A stretch of DNA of 64,000 nucleotides from Liquidambar formosana (Eukaryota > Streptophyta > Magnoliopsida > Saxifragales > Altingiaceae), in NCBI GenBank assembly GCA_039720395.1, contig CM077822.1, forward strand, positions 25,373,578 to 25,437,577, in the 5' to 3' direction. The position numbers and the translations under genes are program-made. Each line of letters starts with the position of its first letter. Within the stretch, counting starts at the first letter, position 1. This document shows positions 32,663-45,644 of this stretch, piece after piece. Below the pieces are notes generated by a model that made no database searches, was not told the DNA's origin, and was given only the letters and a program-made list of their open reading frames with translations.

Positions 32663-35600
32663 AAAACCCTTCCTTAACGTCACATGTCATTAGTACTATA
32701 TCATAGAGATATGGTAGGATAAGTTTTATGCACGGCTCATAAAGAGTGTTGAAATTTGAATCACGTCGTGTAGATTGTTCTTTCGCATTGAACCTTTTCC
32801 TTAAATCTCTGATCACAAAGATTGGGTTATCTTCCTACGTGACTTCATGTGGGCTTTGCTCCATCCCCCTCGACAAATCTAGGACTGCACTTCTTAAATA
32901 TACCTTTCAGTCAATCATATTTTATGCACCACATTGTGCATCTCATAATTATATTAGCATCATCATTTTATCTCCTACGTCACATAAAGCTTTACATACA
33001 CATTAGTCAAGTTTAAATATATATTTATGCCAATATCTAGGACAATATATAATTTTTTTTAAAAACATAATAACATCTATTTAGCAATGACTATGGATAA
33101 ATATACAATAGATAGAACCTTAAAAAAAATTCAATTACCCACTTAAACAAATGTGGAATTATTAAGGAGCTAACTTAGCACTAGAAATTTTATTTTTCTT
33201 TGTGTACAATATTATATGCTTAATATAATCAATTGAAATGACCCTTTGAAATGGTCAAAAGTTAAAAATAAAAAATAATAATAATAAAATGATGTTTGAT
33301 TAAGATTTAGACTGCACATCAAGTGAGTAAGAAAGTCCGATGTCTAGAAAAACCATATCGAAGAAATAATTCGGTTTGCTATTTATTTATACTGTATACC
33401 AACAGTATACTTGGAAGTCAAAAGAAGAATAAACAACTTTTATCAAACAAAACAATTTGCATTCAAAACTCAAAATTCTATAACATAACTCTAAATTAGT
33501 TACTAACTAAGGCTAAAATGATTTTACAAGCCATGGATATAATAAATCTACCTTAGTTGGATATGGACGTTAGATCACACACATTGTTCTGAGAAGCAAA
33601 ATTAGGGAGAAATCCATATGTGATGACTTGTAGAGGCAAAATTCCTCCCAGAATTCATATATAGGCACAAGTACGTCCAAACTAAGAGTGAAACGTTAAC
33701 ATTTCATTATAAAGTAGGTTTTAATTTTTTTTTTTTTAATGTCATATTTGCCCACTTGACAATTATGTTATGAAGTATAGAAGTATAATCTATTAAGGTA
33801 TAAATTTGAATTCTCTTCCATGATTTATACATTAAATAATTGTATTCTTTTTTCACATATGTCAACAAATCTTCCATATCTCCTCCATTATTTATGCATT
33901 AGACAATAGATTTCCTTTTTCAAATTTCACCGGATTTGATAAATTTGAATGTGAAAATAAACAATTTTCTTTTTCCTTTTTTCTTTCTAAGAGAGAAGTT
34001 AAATGTATAAATGGTTATATGAAATTGATGAAAATTGTTACATATAAATTTTCCTAATAGCGAATTTTGTTAATAAAAAAGTTACATATAAATTTCTGGA
34101 ATTATATGTATGTGTTACATATAAAATAATTACATTTCATTCAAAATTTTCCCCGCAACGAATTTTTTTAATAAAATAGTTGCATATAATTTTTTAAAAT
34201 AAAATAATTGCAAAATGATATACAAGCCTAATGAGTTGGCCTACATCCATTTAAGGTATTATCTTATAAGTAGTTATCCCTTGCATCCCACGATTCTAGG
34301 GATTCATTCAATATTTAATATATAAGTTCCATGATTTGCTGAGAATCAAACGTTTTTTCCCATTATTGTAACCGTCTCTTTCTTCCACAATCTCTTATGC
34401 GTTTTATTCCCACCATTGTAGTCTTCTCGCCTTCTTCCACAAATCAGCCATTTCTGCGTTTATTTCATATGCAATCAGGTATGTATGTAGTGTTATGTTT
34501 TTGCAGGTGTTCGAATGGTTTGTTTATCATCTTAGCATATCTCTTAATAACTTGATACATCTTTTAATAACTTTGTAACTTAATAAATCCAAAGGGTATC
34601 TCTTAATAACTTGGGTCCTCCCATGTAGAGAAAAGAGAAAATAATTTACAAGTTCAATAGCAACAAAGGCAGGAAGATTAGGTCTACTAGCAAAGACATA
34701 GGTGGTGCGAACGATTGAATCAATTGGGTGCCATGTTTTTAAAGGAAGTACTTGTGGTTTGATTTTGTTGTTCCCATCATTTTTTTTCCCAGTAGGTGCA
34801 TTTTCGGCCTTGTATTTGAATCCATTTTTTATATTTTTGTCGAAGACAACTTAATAAATTAATCTTGGTAATTTGATACTACAGACACGTAATAACTTGA
34901 TAACTTGATATCTTATTAACCTCACACAATTTGTTTTTCCTAGGGGGTGGGGGGGGGGGGGGTTTAAGACAACTTAATAAATTAATCTTGGTAACTCAAT
35001 ACTATAGACATGCGATAACTTGATAACTTGATATCTTATTAACCTCACCCAATTTTTTTTTTTTAAGCAAGTTCTCTTAGCCTAAGTAATACTCACAAAC
35101 CACAAGAAATTAGCCATGTGACAACTTGATAACTTGAAGTGGAGGCAAATGAAGCTGGAAAAGTGCATAATGTTCTTTTCAAAACTTACAAACCACGAGG
35201 AATTAGCCATGCTCACAAACCAAACCATAAATCATCCCAACTTTTGAAATGGAAACTTTATACTCCATAATAATTTCAACTAGTAACAATCATATGTAAC
35301 AAAGACTGGTAGCTAATAAAACTCATGATAAATACTTAAGATAATAACTTAATTAAAACTTGAGTGCAACAGTCAAACAATAATTTCTGCATTCAAATGA
35401 TGTAATATGCCATCTTTCTCAAAAAATTATGCTTTAATGGATATCACCCATCTTGGATTAGTTCTAAGGACACATGAACATATTAAAAAAAACAAAAAGA
35501 AAAAACAGGAAAAAAAGGGCCATTGAGCACAAAAAACAAGTGGAAAACAGCCACCTCTAAGTTTTACGGCCTTGGCAATTCGACTCCATGAATTTGTTCA

Positions 35601-36229
35601 CAAAATTGTGGATCATTTCTGCATGGAATGCATTGCAATCATTGGCAGAGAAACTAGTATAACTTAATAAAACAGACGATAACTAGAGAAAGAAGACTCT
35701 ATTTTTGGGAGGAGAAGCAAGAGACCCAAAGAATGATGGTCTCTTAATAACTTGAGTTTGATAGAGGACAAGTATAGAAACCAACGAACCAGAGAGTGAT
35801 GGGGGAGCTTGCAAATGATGGGTTCTCCAAGAAGGTAACTTGTTTGAAGAAGGAATGAGATGTTTGGTTCATGATTTTCGCAGTAAAAAATGGTAAGGGG
35901 TTTTTTTTTTGTTCAAAAAAATGGTAAGGGGTGGTTATTGAGTGATTGTGGGTCAGATTTTAGGGGATTTGGGAATTTCAGTTTATCTTTTCATTTTTTT
36001 AAGAGACCAATAGGAATACTCCACATCAATAGGTTATCCTAGTAGGTCTATGGAGTAGTCCCATATAGAAGAACTCAAAATAATTACATATAAATTTTGA
36101 AAGGAATGCAAGATGTTCTCCTTAAATGGGATGCATAATGGAATGCAAGATTTTCTCCTTAAATTGGGCGTATAACTAAATAGAAATTATGTAAATATTG
36201 TTTATAATTAAAGGGGTACTTTGGTACAT
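32663..36229. other. AT-rich intergenic DNA, no gene supported
   Basis: No domain-bearing frame. Many CTTAATAACTTGA-type strings lie between 34540 and 35760. A repeat starting AAATTAGGGAGAA near 33600 recurs near 42880. The 86-codon frame at 32746-33006 has no recognisable features. Confidence 0.5.
34845..35063. repeat. Tandem duplication, period about 123 bp, with G-run
   Basis: GACAACTTAATAAATTAATC begins at 34845 and again at 34968, each followed by the same AACTTGATAACTTGATATCTTATTAACC string. A run of 14 G lies at 34949-34962 between them. Confidence 0.85.
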
Positions 36230-36379
36230 GTCGATGCAGACAAAACCTAGCCCACGATTTCATTGTTTGAAGGCTAAGATTTACCATATTTTAATAAGCT
36301 TTATTTAAGGAATTTCTTGATTGTTGCATTCTAATTTTAATGAATTTAGGAGCAAGTATTATCATAGTTGACGTACTTG

Positions 36380-36692
36380 GGGTCTATATAAAGACCCATA
36401 TCTCTCAAAGTAAATCAGTCATGGATTAATAAAAATTGAGTTTCTTTACGTGTGGTGCCGACTCCATACCCCCTAAGTGCCGACTCTTAGGGTTTTCTTG
36501 CTTGTTTGGTGTCGACTCCAAACCTCCTTAAGTGCCAACTCCTAGGGGTTTAGTTTCTTTTCGCTTCTTTTCGCTTCTTTTTAGGCTTTCTTTTCTTTTT
36601 GTTCTCTATTTCTTTTTCGCTCTTACGCAGTGACGGAACTACATATAGACCTAAGGGGGCCATGGCCCCCCCTAATTTTTAAGTTTTTAAAA

Positions 36693-36730
<38 letters not shown>

Positions 36731-36980
36731 CTATATAAGTACATAATTTGATTTAAAAGTTACACTTGGCCCCTCCAAAATCAAAACCCTTACTAATTTT
36801 ATTTTCTATCTATTAATTTAGTATTGAATTTTTTTTTTAATTTTTAATTTTTTTAATTTTTTCTTTATCACTCTTATGTGGTGAAATTTTTTTAGTTTTT
36901 GCTTTGGCCCCCCTCAAGATGAAATCCTGGTTCTGTCCCTGCTCTTACGTGTTTTGAGGTTATCCTACATCACATGAATG
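36380..36980 (+). mobile_element. Possible LTR remnant
   Basis: TCTATATAAAGACCC followed by AATAAAAATTGAGTTTC and repeated GTGCCGACTCC/GTGTCGACTCC strings looks like the promoter and R/U5 of a plant Copia LTR, ending near TTATCCTACATCA. Ends and duplications were not found. MITE K is inserted in it. Confidence 0.35.
36628..36941. mobile_element. MITE K: hAT-type, 314 bp
   Basis: Terminal inverted repeats CAGTGACGGAAC / GTTCTGTCCCTG (10 of 12 paired) flanked by the exact 8-bp duplication CTCTTACG at 36620-36627 and 36942-36949, as expected for hAT elements. Internal (AT)n at about 36694-36722. No transposase, so it would need one in trans. Confidence 0.85.
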
Positions 36981-37277
36981 TATTGCATGTTGGACTTTTG
37001 GCTGCACAAGAAATCCTTATGTCCTTTTGCTTACATAAATGCTATAATATAGACTTAAGACTAAATCCCCCAAAATAATATTTTTCCCTTTGAAATGATA
37101 AATAAGTAGATAAATATCTTATCATGGGAATCATTACAAGGGTTCATACATCAGACAAAATCTAGAACATGGTTTCCATATTACGCCTCCCTAGGATTGT
37201 TATTTATACATGATCATGCATCAGACTTATTCGAAGAAAACATTTTTTTTTTTTTATAGTTTTTAATTTTATATACA

Positions 37278-37391
37278 ACCTGGGGTAGAGCCAAGTGAAG
37301 CCCAGAGGGGTTACTTGGCCCTGCTGAAAAATTTTTTTATTTAGGTTTTATACGTAGGTTTTTTAAGAAATTATAAAAATAGCCCTTACTG

Positions 37392-37429
<38 letters not shown>

Positions 37430-37571
37430 CTTGTTTTATTTTTTACCCAATTATATGAATACATCCCATAAGTTTTTAAGGTTTCATGAATAACCACTCT
37501 TATCTCTCTCTTTGCTTCACAACTTTTCTTTCAAAATTTGGCCCTTTGGACCCAATTCCTAGCTCCGCCAC
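37278..37571. mobile_element. MITE L: hAT-type, 294 bp
   Basis: Exact 8-bp duplication TATATACA at 37270-37277 and 37572-37579. Right end CTAGCTCCGCCAC and left end TGGGGTAGAGCCAAG are weakly inverted copies. Contains a long T-run near 37398-37426. Related in style to K. The ends have decayed, so confidence is lower. Confidence 0.65.
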
Positions 37572-37970
37572 TATATACAGCAAGCCAATAATCAATTTCT
37601 TAATAGTATGGACCTATTTTATCAGCTCTATCGTAGCTCTATTATCAAAACATATTACAATAAATATGTTAAAGTGAAAAGGAAGATTTTTGTTTTACAT
37701 GTGTCTAATGATAAGAATCAGGCCAAATGCCTTTAACAATATTATGTAGACCCATTCATTGAATTTATTAAAAATTATCATGTAAAGCATCAAACATTTA
37801 AAGTAATGCACAAATTTTATATCTATTAATATCATATAATATGATCCAAACATTTCAAAAATCGTCCAGAATATTTATGCAATATAAGCCTCACAATAAA
37901 ATATGTTTAGTCAATATGTTTATGGGATAATAGATTGCCGAGCGTGCCACTAAGAATATATGCACATATC

Positions 37971-40912
37971 TGTGAACCCTAGAATACGGCCCACAAGGAT
38001 TTGGCGTTTTAAAAGACAACAAAGGAAAGGAGTCGCCACCTCATGACTCCATTAAAAGGAAAAGCAAAGTCTTTAAAACCAGAAAATTGGATTCGGGGGC
38101 TAAGTTACGATATGGGAAGGTTTTGGGCTAAGCCCATAGGAACCCACATCGCCCGAGTTGGTCTCTTAATTTGATTGGGCTAATTTAATAACTTGATTAC
38201 ATGCAAATCAATATCAATCAATAAAATACAGCATGCATATCGATCACAAATCCATCCTACTCCTCTAGTAATCATATGTGATGGACAAACGAATAAAAGA
38301 AAAAGAAAACCTAGGATACTTAGTATCCTAGGGCGGACTTGAACATCAATTGAGAGCCTACATACCATGCATGGAAATACATGGATCAAAGTCCACGTAG
38401 TTCGAAGAGAATAGGCTTATTTCCTAATGGTGACTTATGGTAAGCCTTAGGTTTCCTTCCATAGAGATTTTCAAAGACAAATAATTCTCAATAAGACTTT
38501 AATGAAAGACATAAACTTTTGAAAAAGGTGTGGAAAGAAACCCTAGAATTCACCATATGCCTCTATTAGAAAATAAGCTTAGGAGGGAGAGAAAAGAAAA
38601 GTTAAGAAAAGTGAATTAGGGCACTTCATACCCTACTTACCTTATGCAATTTCTCTAAGCAATTAGCAAACTTAAGCAATAACAACCTTACTTGCAATAA
38701 GGCAATTATTACACCTGTTTGCACCCTTACAGGTGCTCAAAACCATGCAAAAAGAATAAAATGCTAATCTGGACAGAATCATATCAAGGCCTAAAATCAT
38801 TCATTAATCATGCACACAACAAGGATAATAAATAACTAAAAACCCTAACACAACTCTACATGCATGAAAACCTATTAACATGCATGACCTAACTAACATG
38901 CATGAAAACCTATTAAAAAAAAAAAAAAAACTTACTAACAATCATGAGAACATCTAATAATATTAATAAACATGATAACAAGGTCTATCCTAACCAAAAA
39001 GATGACATTTTATGTAAAATATAAAAACAGGCCTTCCTACAATGAGCTTTCTTAAGCAAAACTATCCTAAGATAATTTCATGTAAAAAAGTCGTTATGGG
39101 GAGGTGCAATCACCATATCCTACGTAAAATATATATCATAGAATACGATAGAAGTGATTTCATGCTTAAACACATCACAGAAAGCTCTCATGCAAAACCC
39201 TATCTAACAAAAAGGATAATTATCCTTAAAAAAGGATAATATCTCCAAAACCCTATAAAATCCACTATATGAATGCAAACCTAGCATGATTCAACTATAT
39301 GCAGCACATATAGAATGACAATGGTAAGCAACAACTCAAAAAACTAACCTAAACATGCTATATGAAACTTATATGAATTTAGGGTTACCAAAACCCTAAT
39401 TTCACAACTATGCATTATAACTTATGAAACAACTCTAACATGTGCTCAAACTATCATGAATATCATTCATATTATATATATTAACTAACAAAAACACCAA
39501 TTCATGACAATTATCACAGCAAGTAGACTATATGTAACATGCATGATTTCAAAGAACAAAAAGGATAACGCTATCAAGCCCTTAGTAAACTAAGGGTTAT
39601 CAAGCATATAAAACCATGAATCATCTTAAAATCATACATGCATATAACATCATAAAGCATTGAATGCAACTAACATGTGGAACTACTATATACACTAAAA
39701 CTATCATAAAGAAAGAAGGAGAAGAAGAAGGAAAGAAGCCTAAATTCAGCAATTGAAAGTATGTTTACCTCTTGTAGAGCTTCCCTTGCCTTCAAAATCC
39801 TTGTTCTCTTGCTTGCCTAGGATTGAAGAGTCTCCATTTGATGTTCTTTAGCTCTCCCAACTTGTAGCTCCCTCTCTCTCTAAGTATAAAATGCACTTCT
39901 AGCCTCTCTATGTGCTGAATATTATATTCTTTATATAGGGGACTGACCTCATAAACCAATGGCTAAGATTAATTCATTAAATAATGATCTTAGGGCTATT
40001 AGAGACTCTCTTGGTGCTCAAACAACTCAAATTTACTCAATCCTAAAAGGAAACAACTTGCAAAGGCGGAGGAATCCATCAAAGGAGGGAAGAAAGAGTT
40101 AGAATCCTAAACGAAGACGGAGTTCTCAGGTGACCAACTAGGCCTGGACGGTTAGCCTTCTAGGCCTTAACGGCTAACCGTCCAGCCTCGAACGGTTACC
40201 TGAGGACTCTCTTCTGCTCGCTCCGGTTTTAACTTCTAATCTTTTTAGGAGTCTTACAAGGGTTAAATTAAGTCCGATTTTGACGAAACAAAAGCCAAAA
40301 TGACCGTGGTTTGAAGGGGAACACATTTTTAGGCATTTTAGGACAAAAATCCTTAGCCATGGGTGCATGGTTAGGTTTTACAAAGGCGGCTAACCATAGT
40401 GCACTACCGTCGCTAAGCTAAGGTTTGCACACAAGGTTAAGCCAAATACTTTCCAAATCAAAATTCAACCTTTTTAAACATGTTTAGGATATAAATAAAG
40501 CCCAACTAAAGTTAAATGAGAGAAAATTGAGTGGGTCTTGTGAGTCAATTTGAGCAAACCAAGAAAGAGTCTTTTAGCCAACCTGAACTGTTATGAGCCG
40601 AATTGATCTTAAACCGCTAATTCATCAAATTGAACCTATATATAGACTCTATATATCGATATGAACTCAAAAGAACAACTCGGGACTCATTTCAAAGTCC
40701 AATGGAAAGTATACGACTTAAAAGACGATTATGCCGTCAAAGTCGCAAAATTTCTTATTGACTATTGAAACGAACTCCAAATCGCTCCAAATTTTATACA
40801 CATGATATTTAATGCCATAGAAACGCAATACAAAAGACTATACTAAAAAGGAACTCAAAATCCTACATGAAATGATATACCCTAGCTAGGGTGACAAAAA
40901 TGGGGTGTGAAA
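37971..40912 (-). mobile_element. LTR M: solo LTR
   Basis: Minus strand begins (mutated) TTTCACACCCC at 40912 and ends ...AGGGTTCACA at 37971; 2942 bp; exact duplication ATATC at 37966-37970 and 40913-40917. Same subfamily as C, G, I. Double hairpin at 38109-38150 and a perfect 23-bp palindrome CCTAGGATAC...GTATCCTAGG near 38309-38331. Palindrome island 40131-40202. Confidence 0.9.
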
Positions 40913-40917
40913 ATATC

Positions 40918-43189
40918 CATTTATAAAAATTTAAAAAAAAAAGAAAAAGAAACTCGTAACATATATACATATATATAATAAAGTTAAAATTTAAGGAAAC
41001 AAAAAGCCCATAAAAATGATCACATGCAAATATAAATTCATTAGATATAATATTCTTTTAGTCACAAGAAATTCTAATCTTCACAAATATAATAAGACAA
41101 TATCCCTTAACCATATCTATTAGTGTTCACAATAATACCATAATTTCATTAGGAGGTAAAACTTCAAATAATGCAATATAAAATCTCATGAAACAAGTGG
41201 GATCAAGTTTTAGATAGAAATGCCCATAACTAAGTGTGAATATATGATACATTGACAAGTGAACCACCCCAAGTAGGTTTTTATTTTTTATTTTATTTTA
41301 TTTTATTTTATTTTATCAGCGAAAGGAAAATATATTATTAATAGATGAGAAAAAAAACAGTAGAGACAGCCAAAAACAAAGAATAAGAAGACACCCTAGC
41401 CACAACAGATTAGGGCACAAACCCAACAAAGAACAACCAACTCAAAAGAAATAGAAAATAGCACAAGCTATAAAAAAAGCATGAAAGACCAAGCATAAGA
41501 ACTCATCTAGTGTTGAAGCAACAGCACCAAGAAACCAAGAGTGAAGGGTAGAGACGTAGAGCCTCTCTAACTGCTAACAGCTCAGCAAGGTTGGAATCCA
41601 CAATACCTACTGGAGCAGAAAATAGGCAAATCTAAAGCATTGATGATATACACAAGATAGTTTATTTGAGCATAAGAGCATCCATATATATAGATTATAT
41701 ATAATAACAATATATCATACAATGAGCTTACTGAGAAGAGTCCAAAGTCAATGTCACAAATAAAATGTCTTGAAACTTGAAAGCACTACTAAAGCAAGAG
41801 TGTAAGGGCTATTTGGTAACTCTCATTTTCCTATTGATCAGTTTAGCTTTGTTCTAAAAATAAGGCATAAATACAACTTTTTTTCAAACCAACTGTGAGT
41901 TGGTTTACTTAACAACCAGTAACAGTTTTATATTGGACCCAATCTGATCTAGTTTTTGAAGTTCCCAAACAAACCCAAATTTAAAGTTAAATATAGAAGG
42001 AAGCATGAGTACAAAGTATGCACAATGACAGCCTTGCCCAACAAATTAGTTGGAAGGATCAACCATTCCATGGGGCCCAACTAGTAGATGTCCTACCTCA
42101 AGAATTCAAATCATGGCCTCACTTCATATTCTTGACACCATTTTTAACTTCTAGAACCAAGTACTAATATAGTACATTAAAGTTGCACTATAATAAACAC
42201 AATTTACTCTAATCAACAAAATACAAGAAAGAAGTTAATTAAACAAAGAAAATATAAAAACTAAAAACCACAATCAAGATTTTCTCATGAATTTCAGTGG
42301 CAATTTTATTTTTCCATATGTCTGTAAACTAAGCATATCACATATGCAAATAGACATATTGGAATCCACATATGTTCAACTACAAAAGAGTGGTTCAAAA
42401 CTAAGCAAATAAAGACCCACTAACGGGCATCCAATTAGGAAAATATGAACCAACATTTTTATTACATACGAAATCAAAAGGATAGGATCAGCATCGTTAT
42501 TTATGGTAAAGTACTTTTAAACAACCTATTATAAAGATTTTTGAACAAGCACAGAAACTGATCAAAGCCCTAGTATGCTTGCTTTACAATTACAAACAAA
42601 TGTTTGCGAATAGTTTTTAAACCAAATATAAGATTTATAATGGTAAAATTTTAAATAAAACAGTACACAAATTTATAATTGTTCATAAATATACGACTTT
42701 AGATTGTTAGAAAAATTTATTTAAACACTATACTATGAACTTGTAAAGAATTACACAAACAAAATAACCACTATATTATATTATGAACAATTACACGATT
42801 AAATAGAATATCAAATTAATAATATGCTTGAACAAAATATAAGCCTATCAAAATTAATACATAAAATAAAGGAAAAATTAGGGAGAAGTCCACTTTATAG
42901 AACTTATGGAGGCATAAGTCCATGGTAAAAACTTATATTGTCATAAGTCCACTTTTAAGTGAAACGATAGTGTTTTTGTGTAAGTCTTAATACATAAAGT
43001 CAATTATACCCTTAAGTTGTTATTTTTTGTTTTAAACTTTAAATTGGCATAACTTTCAATCTATATGTTGGTTTTTGATAAAATTTATATCATTATAATC
43101 TATTTTTCGAGACCTTCGAAATAACATCCATAATGAATATGAAAAAATGTATTAAAATAAAATAGTTACATGACCTTTGTTATGACTTA
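40918..43189. other. AT-rich intergenic DNA
   Basis: No gene supported. A (TTTTA)n run lies at about 41284-41318 and a LINE-like fragment just after it. A repeat beginning AAATTAGGGAGAAGTCC near 42880 has a diverged relative near 33600. Confidence 0.5.
41282..41640 (-). mobile_element. Possible truncated LINE 3' end
   Basis: Read on the minus strand the block ends with ATATATTTTCCTTTCGCTGATAAAATAAAATAAAA, the style of plant LINE tails (A-rich short-period end). No ORF survives and no duplication was identified. Confidence 0.35.
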
Positions 43190-43389
43190 ATGTACGACTA
43201 CATATAATTGTTCAAATAAAAAGTTATATTTCAAATATTTGTGTAATCTAATATTAATATCACACAAAATAGTTACATTTAAGTGGTTGAGACTAAATTT
43301 AATTTATAAAAGCAATTAAATTTAAGTGATTGTGATTAAATTTAACACTTTAAAGTAGGTTTTGTAAGACAATTACATGTAACTATTTA
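43190..43389. repeat. Left unit of a tandem repeat of about 185 bp, split by LTR E
   Basis: TTACATGTAACT-like boundaries at about 43190 and 43377, with TTTAAGTGATTGTGATTAAATTTAA inside. The repeat continues at 58608 after LTR E. Confidence 0.65.
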
Positions 43390-44430
43390 TGTAACGACCC
43401 GAAATTGGGACTGTTAGTTAAGTAGTAAGAAAATCAATTTTAAACCAATTTCGGTGGATGTTTAATAAAAGTATTTTATTTTGGAAACCTTTTTGGAAAA
43501 TCCGGCATGGTCCTGTCTATAAATAGGACATACCAAGTTATCGACTATTCAAAACTTGTGGAAAATACATTTATAAATATTTCCAATTTATCCACACAAT
43601 ATCCCAAAAATAATAAAATCTATTGGCTGTATCATAGTCACATGGGTCTCATTCAGATATGCATCCACTACTCAATTAATTATTACAAACCATAAAATTA
43701 AAATTAATACATGCCTAGGCTCAAAGCCTATCTCAAATATTCTCTACATGAATGCAAGCATGCCGACATTCTCCCAAAACCCAGGTCAACTTAGCTTTGA
43801 ACATATGACCTGCAAGAAAACTATGGGGGTATGAGCTACACGCTCAGTAGGAAAACATTTCTCAAAATAACCCAAGGTTTTAAAAAATATAGTTTATATA
43901 CTTTTCAAGAACCTTGCAAAACCATTGATTAGTTTGCAATATAATTTTCAGTAAATAAAACTGATACATGTATAATGAAATGAACTACGGAAGTTTATAT
44001 CATTTGATACCAATACCCCTTTTTATTTATTTATTTTTTTTAAAAGGTAAGAAATAACTCAAGTTATTTATAATTCATTATCATTCTTTTCAAATTCCAT
44101 ATTACGGCCTTATAAGCCAATAATTATCAATCGCCATATTCGGCAATCCATAACATCAGTCTTTCAAACTGATAAATCCTTCCCAGGTCATGCAGGGTCT
44201 TCGCGCACGGAAATAAGAGGAAACACTATGGATCCCTATTTGGGTCCAAAAAGTAACCTCAAGAGAAAACACTATGAATCCTACATGGATCTAGAAAGTA
44301 ACCTCATTTCGGGAACACTACAGTCATTGAGACCGGAAAGTACCCCTTATTATCACAACCATATCATCACCACTTGTCTATTCATTTATCAATTCCATAA
44401 TTTCCATATAAACCGGAAAATTATATCTAT

Positions 44431-44434
<4 letters not shown>

Positions 44435-44500
<66 letters not shown>
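44435..44500. repeat. (AT)33 microsatellite inside LTR E
   Basis: Uninterrupted AT dinucleotide run. The open frame across it (YIYIYI) is an artefact. Confidence 0.98.
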
Positions 44501-44503
<3 letters not shown>

Positions 44504-45177
44504 TAGATATATATATTTTCCAAGAAAACATATAACGGGTGGGTTCATAAAAATCACAATAAATAACCCCCATAAATCATTTCCAAATGATTGATTTCAA
44601 AAACAACATTTTTATAACAAAAATGATGTGAGTCAAACCCTAGGTTTCCCATAATTTGTAAAACCTAACAAAAATATATACCCCATGCATGATATATATG
44701 CAAAAACTACCAAATATATGTAAATCTACATGATTTTTACCCAAACCCCCATGCAACAAAGGGTTTAAAATGAGAAAATGTCCCCTACCTCAAAGATGAG
44801 TGAAGAAAACGCAAAATCACCACCATAGACATGTAAATCGGGCCTAAGATGCACATGCAAGCTCCCCAAAGCAAGCCCTAGCTTCCAAATGCCATGCTTG
44901 ATGCTCCCCTATACCATCCGAGAGGGAACCCTAGCTGGAAATGGAAGGAGAATACCCAAAAATGCTTAAACCCCATGTAAATTGAGGAGAGAAACACTCT
45001 CCCTCTCAACCAAACACCTATTCTCTCTCCCCCACGTTCTCACTCTCTCTCTAGCTCTCTCCCAAGCCAAAAAACTAGAAATAAAGCCCCCAAAGTCGGG
45101 CTTGAAGGTATATATAAAGGGGTGGGGGCATATACATAATTTCACCACTTAAAAACATGAATTTTGGCTAAATCCAA

Positions 45178-45320
45178 GTGATATAGTCGACTACATGCAA
45201 TGTGTAGTTGACTACACATTCCAGAATGCCAAAATGAACCATGTAGTCAACTACATGAAAGATGTAGTCGACTACATCATGACTTGTAGTCGACTACATG
45301 TCACTTGTAGTCAATTACAT
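45178..45320. repeat. GTAGTCGACTAC palindrome cluster of LTR E
   Basis: Seven intact or decayed copies of TGTAGTCGACTACA in about 140 bp, upstream (minus strand) of the LTR TATA-like sequence. Confidence 0.9.
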
Positions 45321-45644
45321 CCTTTCAGCACATGCCATGCATTATTTTCATTCAAAACATTTAAGTAAATCTTTAATGAAAATAAGCAAATAACCCTCCA
45401 TTTGAATCCAAATAAAATATCAGAAAAATCAAATTCCCAATATATCAAAATCTCATTTCCAAGTTTTAGTACAAAATCTGTCTCTTGACAGATTTTCCTA
45501 AAACAAACATATAAGGAACCCAATCCAAACATGCTAATAAAATCCCATAAAACCACAGAAGTCTTATAATATTATAAACTTCTATTACCGCCAAAAATTA
45601 TCTTTAAAAACGAAGATCTACGAAAATTCATTTTTCCCCCACAC

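Noticed and set aside
32746..33006. 86-codon frame starting MLKFESRRVDCSF
   Set aside because: No recognisable domain, ordinary intergenic composition, and no splice or promoter context.
44228..44506. 92-codon frame ending in repeated Tyr-Ile
   Set aside because: Artefact of the (AT)33 microsatellite inside LTR E.
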